DNA from: Diphasiastrum complanatum
Taxonomy: Eukaryota > Streptophyta > Lycopodiopsida > Lycopodiales > Lycopodiaceae
NCBI GenBank assembly: GCA_029204225.1
Contig: CM055092.1
Span: 41,446,016-41,510,015 of the forward strand
Reading direction: 5' to 3'
DNA: 64,000 nucleotides
The notes beneath the pieces are model-generated. The model did not search any database, had not been told where the DNA came from, and saw only the letters and a program-made list of their open reading frames with translations. Shown here piece by piece: positions 59,160 through 64,000 of the stretch. The position numbers and the translations under genes are program-made. Within the stretch, counting starts at the first letter, position 1; the number at the start of each line of letters is the position of its first letter.

Positions 59160-59400
59160 GAGTGATTTCAGGTAATGAAAAGTGAGGTGAGTACATGATG
59201 CATTGTTTGAGATACTTGTAAAATTATTAATCCTCCATCAAAAATACAAAATGCTACTGTTTGCAAATGGGTCTTTAAGATCAAGCTTAATCAAGATGAT
59301 AGTGTGAACAATTATAAAACAAGACTAGTTGCCAAGGGATATGCTCAATTCAAGGGGATTGATTATGATGAAACACTTGATTTTGTCATAGTTTGTGGTG
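59160..59400 (+). pseudogene. Copia RT N-terminal fragment
   Basis: The plus strand gives KIINPPSKIQNATVCKWVFK, IKLNQDDSVNNYKTRLVAKG and YAQFKGIDYDETL, after stops near 59190-59215. It is cut just before the catalytic region by the CACTA sequence. Confidence 0.8.
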
Positions 59401-59439
59401 GTGATTTCATTAACTCACATGCTTTTAGTAATTTATTGC

Positions 59440-62400
59440 CTATGTAACATTTGTTAAAAAATGAGAATTTTCTTGGAACATGAAGCCGTACTCTCTAGGT
59501 AGCTCAATCTCATAGTTAAAATGAAGGTTTTCCATTTCATTCTCAACATTTGCACCCTCAAATACACGTCGTGAACATGGTTCAACTTGAGCTACAAACG
59601 CCATATCTTGTTTAGTCGATCTGGTTGAAAAAACACCAACAAAAATCACTATTTTAGAACATATCGAAAACTCAAATACTGAAGTCACTTGCAATAAATA
59701 AAACATTATAGCATAGCATGTGCACCTGCTCACAGTGACAAGGCAACACCAATGTGTCAAAGGACTCCATGCTCAATGTTTTTGATGAATCAATCGCAAA
59801 AAATCCACTTGGATCCGATTTTACGGTTGCATTTGGCCCTCTACAAACTACCTTGAACCATTTCACATCAAATAAAAAATAGTGTCCACTTTCACCAAAT
59901 GAACATCATAAATATTTTGTATAGTTCCTACGTATTCTATATCTCCTGAGATGGGATTTTGATCTCGTGCAGTGCTTTGACTTTCTTGTTGGAAAGATGC
60001 TATTACACCACAATCGTGTGTGCGTCTCTTGTTATCAATCCTTTCAACACGAAAGTGGAACCAAAAGCCCATATAGCATTATACATTTTGCATTGCCACA
60101 TGACAAACATGAATCTCATAAATAATCATTGTGAATGAACATGGTGTTTCAAATGATTAAACAAATATTGTTATAAACAAAAATGTTCTAATAATAAATT
60201 ATCTAAAGAATAATACCTTCCATTCGCATCCTCTTGCAAAATCCCATTCTGCGTTTGATATTTTTTGTCCCTCTTTTGTTGCTTTTTGTAGTGTATCATG
60301 CATCCACTCTATAGTGCATTGCTTGGGCAATGGCTCAAGATCATGTGAGCTTGAGGCCATGTGTCTACCTCTATTCTGTCATTGGCGCTTTCTAGACAAG
60401 GCCCTCTCTTTTTCTTCTTCTTCATATAGGTCTAACCATTTATCCATAGCTCCACAATTATAAAGCATGAATGTAAAATTTTTTTCTCGTTGGAATGGTG
60501 CCAACCTATGGACCTTTCCCATCCCTTGAGGTTTTTCACTAGTTACCTCTTCGGCTTTCTCATCACGCCACAATAGTGGAGCAGATGGATGTAGTTGGTG
60601 CAAAATTTCAGTAACATAAAAGAGAGATTCATGTACTAACCATCCCTCTGACATGCTACCTTCAGGCCTTGCCTTTTGATGCACAAAATCCTTTAAGTCT
60701 TTCATGTACCTTTCCATAAAGAACATCCACCTAAAAAGTCACAAATGGTTAAAAATAAGTGTTTTATTTAATGAGTTCATGTATCAATTGATTTAGTTTA
60801 AATACACATGCAAAAGATAATTTATGCACTTATACCTAGTGTGCACTGGACCAGCAATAAAAACTTCTTCAACCAAGTGCACCAATAAATGCACTTGTGA
60901 GTCCATGATGGAAGTCGAAAAATATCTCTCAAACATGCACACAATCTCCACCATATCCTCGTGTCTCGTGCGAAGATCCAGCTCACGGATTTCTTTTGAA
61001 CACATCCATCTGCAACATATTCAATCCATTTTATGTCTATTTGAATTTCCAATCAATAAATACTAAATAGAAAAATGCACCAAGTACATGTAAATACCTG
61101 ACAATGATTGATAGTTTGTATATGGTCTCACAAATATCTTTTGACAAGCACCTATGAATTGACAATGGATAGATGAATTGAGTCATCTTCAGCCAATCAT
61201 GAGATTTGAGACCTTGCAACTTTCCATCCACTGTGAATGATGACCGTAGAGAATGGGCAAAACTAGTTGGTGTTCTAATGTCATGAATAATGGAACGCAC
61301 ATGGTTAAGCACCTCCTTAGTGAATGTCCAAGGTACTTTTGGAGCATGATCTTCACCGTCCTTTATCCAATATTCTTTTTTGGTGTTTGATTCTTTTAGA
61401 TCGTGCCTTGCAGCAATGGTATCTTTTTCACCAATCAAGTGTTTCCAAATAGATTCACCCACATTTTTAAATATGTGCATGGGATCAAGTAGGTGATTAA
61501 TCAAAAGGTTATTCCAATATTCCAAACGATGAAATATAGATAATCTTTTCATACATCGATTGGCTTTGCTTGAGATTCCTCCCATAGTATTCGCCAATCT
61601 TTCACGGACATCCTCTTTGGAGGCATCTCTCTCTCAACTCTTCCTCCAAAACCTCTTCCATGAGTGTCTCTGAATGGATGGCCTCCATGCAAGTATTTAC
61701 GATGATTCTCATAAACCACTTTTTTGAGACTAAAAGAGTATCTTCCCACAAGATTTGGCCTGCACAAAAAAAAAAAAAAGCATTTTTTCCAGCCGTTTGA
61801 AAGCCTACCCAACAAATGGATACTATCAATCACTATTAAAAAAAGTATATGTCAAAGAATAATTATAGCCATTGTAGTATATCATGTAAATGTCAAGAAT
61901 TACTAGTTGTATGTAATTGTACACAAGATAGACATTGTTTGAATGATTACCTGAGCATTCACCTAATCCTGGATAGTCATGCATTGTCCACGTTACAATG
62001 GCATGTAGTGTAAACTCCCTCTCATGTAAGGGGCACGAAATGTCATATGCTTTTATCCCCTTCACAAATCTTCCAATTCGTCAATAAGCAGCTCAAGATA
62101 CACATCCATGTTCTTAACCTTGCGTTGGCCAGAAATTAAAAGTGCCAACATAATGTGTCCCTTTTTTGTACTCAACCAAGGAGGAATATTATAATGTACC
62201 AAGCAAACAGGCCAAATGGACCACGTAGTTGCTCGTACACCAAAGGGGTTCACACCATCTGTTGCAAGACCGAATCTCACATTTCTTGACTCATTGGCAA
62301 AGCTTGGATACTCTTTGTTGATGTGTTTTCATGCAGGTGAATCTGAAGGTACCTTCATCATCCCATCCGTAGAGGTATGGTGTGCATGCCAGTCCATAAG

Positions 62401-63265
62401 TTGTGAAGAGATTTACAACGAAATAAATGTTGCAATCGTGGAATTATTGGAAAATGTCGCAAAACTTTACACGGAATGGTTGCCCCTTGCAAATTATCTC
62501 TATATCGAGGAGTATCACAAATGGGACATCTTGAGTGATTTGTGCCTTCCTCGATATAAAATACAATCTTTTGGACATGCATGATATTGCTTGTAGTCCA
62601 TCCCGATGTTAACGTCTTTCGTGCCTCATCTCTTGTCTCAGGCATGACATTCCCTTCTGGGAGAATTTTGGTTTTCAATAGTCTGTAGATGACAAAAGAA
62701 GTCATTGTAAAAAAAATATCACTCGATGTCCAGATTGTAAATTTTGTTTCAAAGCAAAAATGACAAGTAGATGAAAAAAAATTTACTCAAATAATGATGT
62801 GAGGCTTTGGTCACTCCATCTATATTTGGCTTGAAGATTTAATAGAAGTAGAGAAGTCACCAAACGAGATGTCTTTGCTCCAGGATACAATGCGGTCTTT
62901 GATTCTTCTCGCAATTTTCTTTCTTCTATAGACAAAAGTGTCTCCTCATCTTGTTCATTGTGTCTAGCTGCAATATTGTTCTCATACATATCATCCAGCA
63001 TGTCTCCCATGACTTCAAATTCATCATTCATTGGAAGCTCATTTTCATCGTTGGAACTTGTTTGCGAAAAAGTAGATCTAGATGAGCTAGATTCAGATGC
63101 ATTAGTCTCTTGATTAATGCGCTCATCAATTTCCATCATCTCTTTTAAGCTTTGACGTAGACGACGAGGTTATTGCTTTATATGTGGACCGTTGTATTGC
63201 ATTCGTCATCTAGGTCGACCATTACGAGGATTATTGTCTCCAACACTAAATGAGGATGAAGAATC
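59440..63265 (-). pseudogene. CACTA (En/Spm) tnp2 transposase, multi-exon
   Basis: Read leftwards: an acidic N-terminus (63139-62783; GAKTSRLVTSLLLLNLQAKY), the conserved start (62705-62358; LLKTKILPEGNVMPETRDEA, CPICDTPRYRDN, PCKVLRHFPIIPRLQ), FGLATDGVNPFGV (62280-62062) and REFTLHAIVTWTMHDYPGLG (about 62010). The tnp2 core (61597-61037; HLLDPMHIFKNVGESIWKHL) follows, then KEIRELDLRTRHEDMVEIVC and MDSQVHLLVHLVEEVF (about 60990-60830), FMERYMKDLKDFVHQKARPE (60726-60379) and two C-terminal domains (60072-59440) of the DUF4216 type. Gaps have intron-like lengths. A stop near 63195 and some frame changes mean activity is uncertain. CACTA terminal inverted repeats were not found, and both flanks are other elements. 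Confidence 0.9.
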
Positions 63266-63416
63266 CTATATATCAAAATAACAAAAATTAGGTTGAAACA
63301 ATGCTTGATAAACATTTCCTCCCAATACTTGATAGATCTTAATGTTGCATATGAATATAAACTACCTCTTAGTTTAAAAAGTATGAACATACCAATGTAT
63401 CTATTAGACAGATTTG

Positions 63417-64000
63417 TCTTTTCAACTTGTTAACATTCAATGAACTCAAAGACAAATAATGCTCCTAACATTTAATCTAGACAAATGACAAATAATGCTC
63501 CTAACATTTGACATATTTAATGACACAAACCAAATACAATCAAGATGCATGGATTATACATCTCTACATATCAACAAAATCTAAATCTTCACATTTGACT
63601 TATTGTCTTTTGCAAATATTTGGGTAGAGGACCGTTGAAACTATACTTGATGAACAATTCCTCCCCAAACCTGATAGACCTAGTGGCACAGACCATTACA
63701 TAAGTGCCCTTGTGAAAGATTCAACTAGTTTCATCACATTTTGCAATATTTCCATATTTGGCATATTGAGGCCAAAACTTGTTTTAGACTTAGAGGTTGA
63801 CTTTTCAAAGTTCATTAGTCTAAATTTCATTTGAATAAACACTTTTTGAAAGTGTGGGAAAGATAGAATTCGAGTTTGAGTAGATTCAATTTGAATAAGT
63901 TGGGTACATTGAATCTAGACCCAAAATTGGTAGGGTTAGCATTTTGGTGGAAAAGCCAAGTGGCCAAATAGGGTTTGGACCTGCTATAAAAGGATGTAAC
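63417..64000 (+). repeat. 584-bp segment duplicated at 21384-21967, with partial Copia LTR
   Basis: Identical by eye to 21384-21967. A Copia LTR starts at 63711 (TGTGAAAGATTC) and is cut by the window end after 290 bp, just past the TATA-like box. The segment's left edge abuts sequence upstream of the tnp2 start. Confidence 0.9.

Noticed and set aside
59440-64000. CACTA terminal inverted repeats around tnp2
   Set aside because: No CACTA-type ends were found on either side. The flanks are Copia RT on the left and the duplicated segment on the right, so the element boundaries are unknown.

Overview
This is a stretch of a TE-saturated land-plant nuclear genome. The evidence is plant-type Ty1/Copia and Ty3/Gypsy retrotransposons primed by initiator tRNA-Met, a CACTA (En/Spm) tnp2 transposase, Helitron Rep/helicase remnants, and one exon of a plant receptor-like kinase. 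No organellar, ribosomal RNA or tRNA gene was seen. The species cannot be named from the sequence. Almost nothing here looks like an intact host gene. The best candidate is an unrecognised spliced gene at 518-2592 (-), whose last introns are canonical and phase-consistent.

Layout. 1-9.3 kb: a Copia integrase scrap, the spliced gene, and a patchwork of at least four Copia fragments with LTRs at about 4298-4999 (-), 6139-6786 (+) and 8217-9049 (+). 9.3-16.3 kb: mostly non-coding, with AC and GA microsatellites, a 20-bp minisatellite, a Ser/Pro/Lys-rich coding remnant and unrecognised open frames. 16.3-18.5 kb: a non-autonomous Copia in which gag is fused in frame to RNase H. 18.9-19.4 kb: a second GA tract, a G tract and a captured kinase exon. 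19.4-28.3 kb: Gypsy gag, a duplicated Copia LTR segment (identical to 63417-64000), a plant-transposon-protein-like ORF, a GAA/TTC-rich repeat array and a long Gypsy pol on the minus strand. 28.3-32.5 kb: nested Copia fragments. 32.7-36.1 kb: a minus-strand Helitron. 36.8-42.2 kb: unrecognised spliced gene remnants, interrupted by a complete 2.55-kb non-autonomous LTR element with unusual AGTTA...TAACT LTR ends. 42.2-45.8 kb: a Copia leader and gag start joined to a BAH-like ORF. 45.9-58.0 kb: a plus-strand Helitron Rep gene split by two Copia elements, A and B. 58.0-58.4 kb: an array of GTGGATTATCCAC palindromes. 58.5-64 kb: Copia LTR and RT remnants, a multi-exon CACTA tnp2 (-), and the second copy of the duplicated segment.

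The most striking structure is at 46.5-57.0 kb. Copia elements A (RT-less, older) and B (pol-bearing, younger) sit about 30 bp apart inside one Helitron Rep gene. A 5.2-kb inversion with breakpoints near 48382/48383 and 53556/53557 exchanged their interiors, so each element now has LTRs in opposite orientations. Both 5-bp target-site duplications (AAAAC for A, TCCAT for B) match only when the inversion is mentally undone, and the 40-bp Helitron chip between the elements is inverted too.

A second cross-element signal is a palindromic G-box/E-box decamer (CACACGTGTG or CACATGTGTG). Its centre lies 183-186 nt from the LTR 3' end, next to the primer-binding site, in seven LTRs of otherwise diverged Copia families, and slightly nearer or farther in others.
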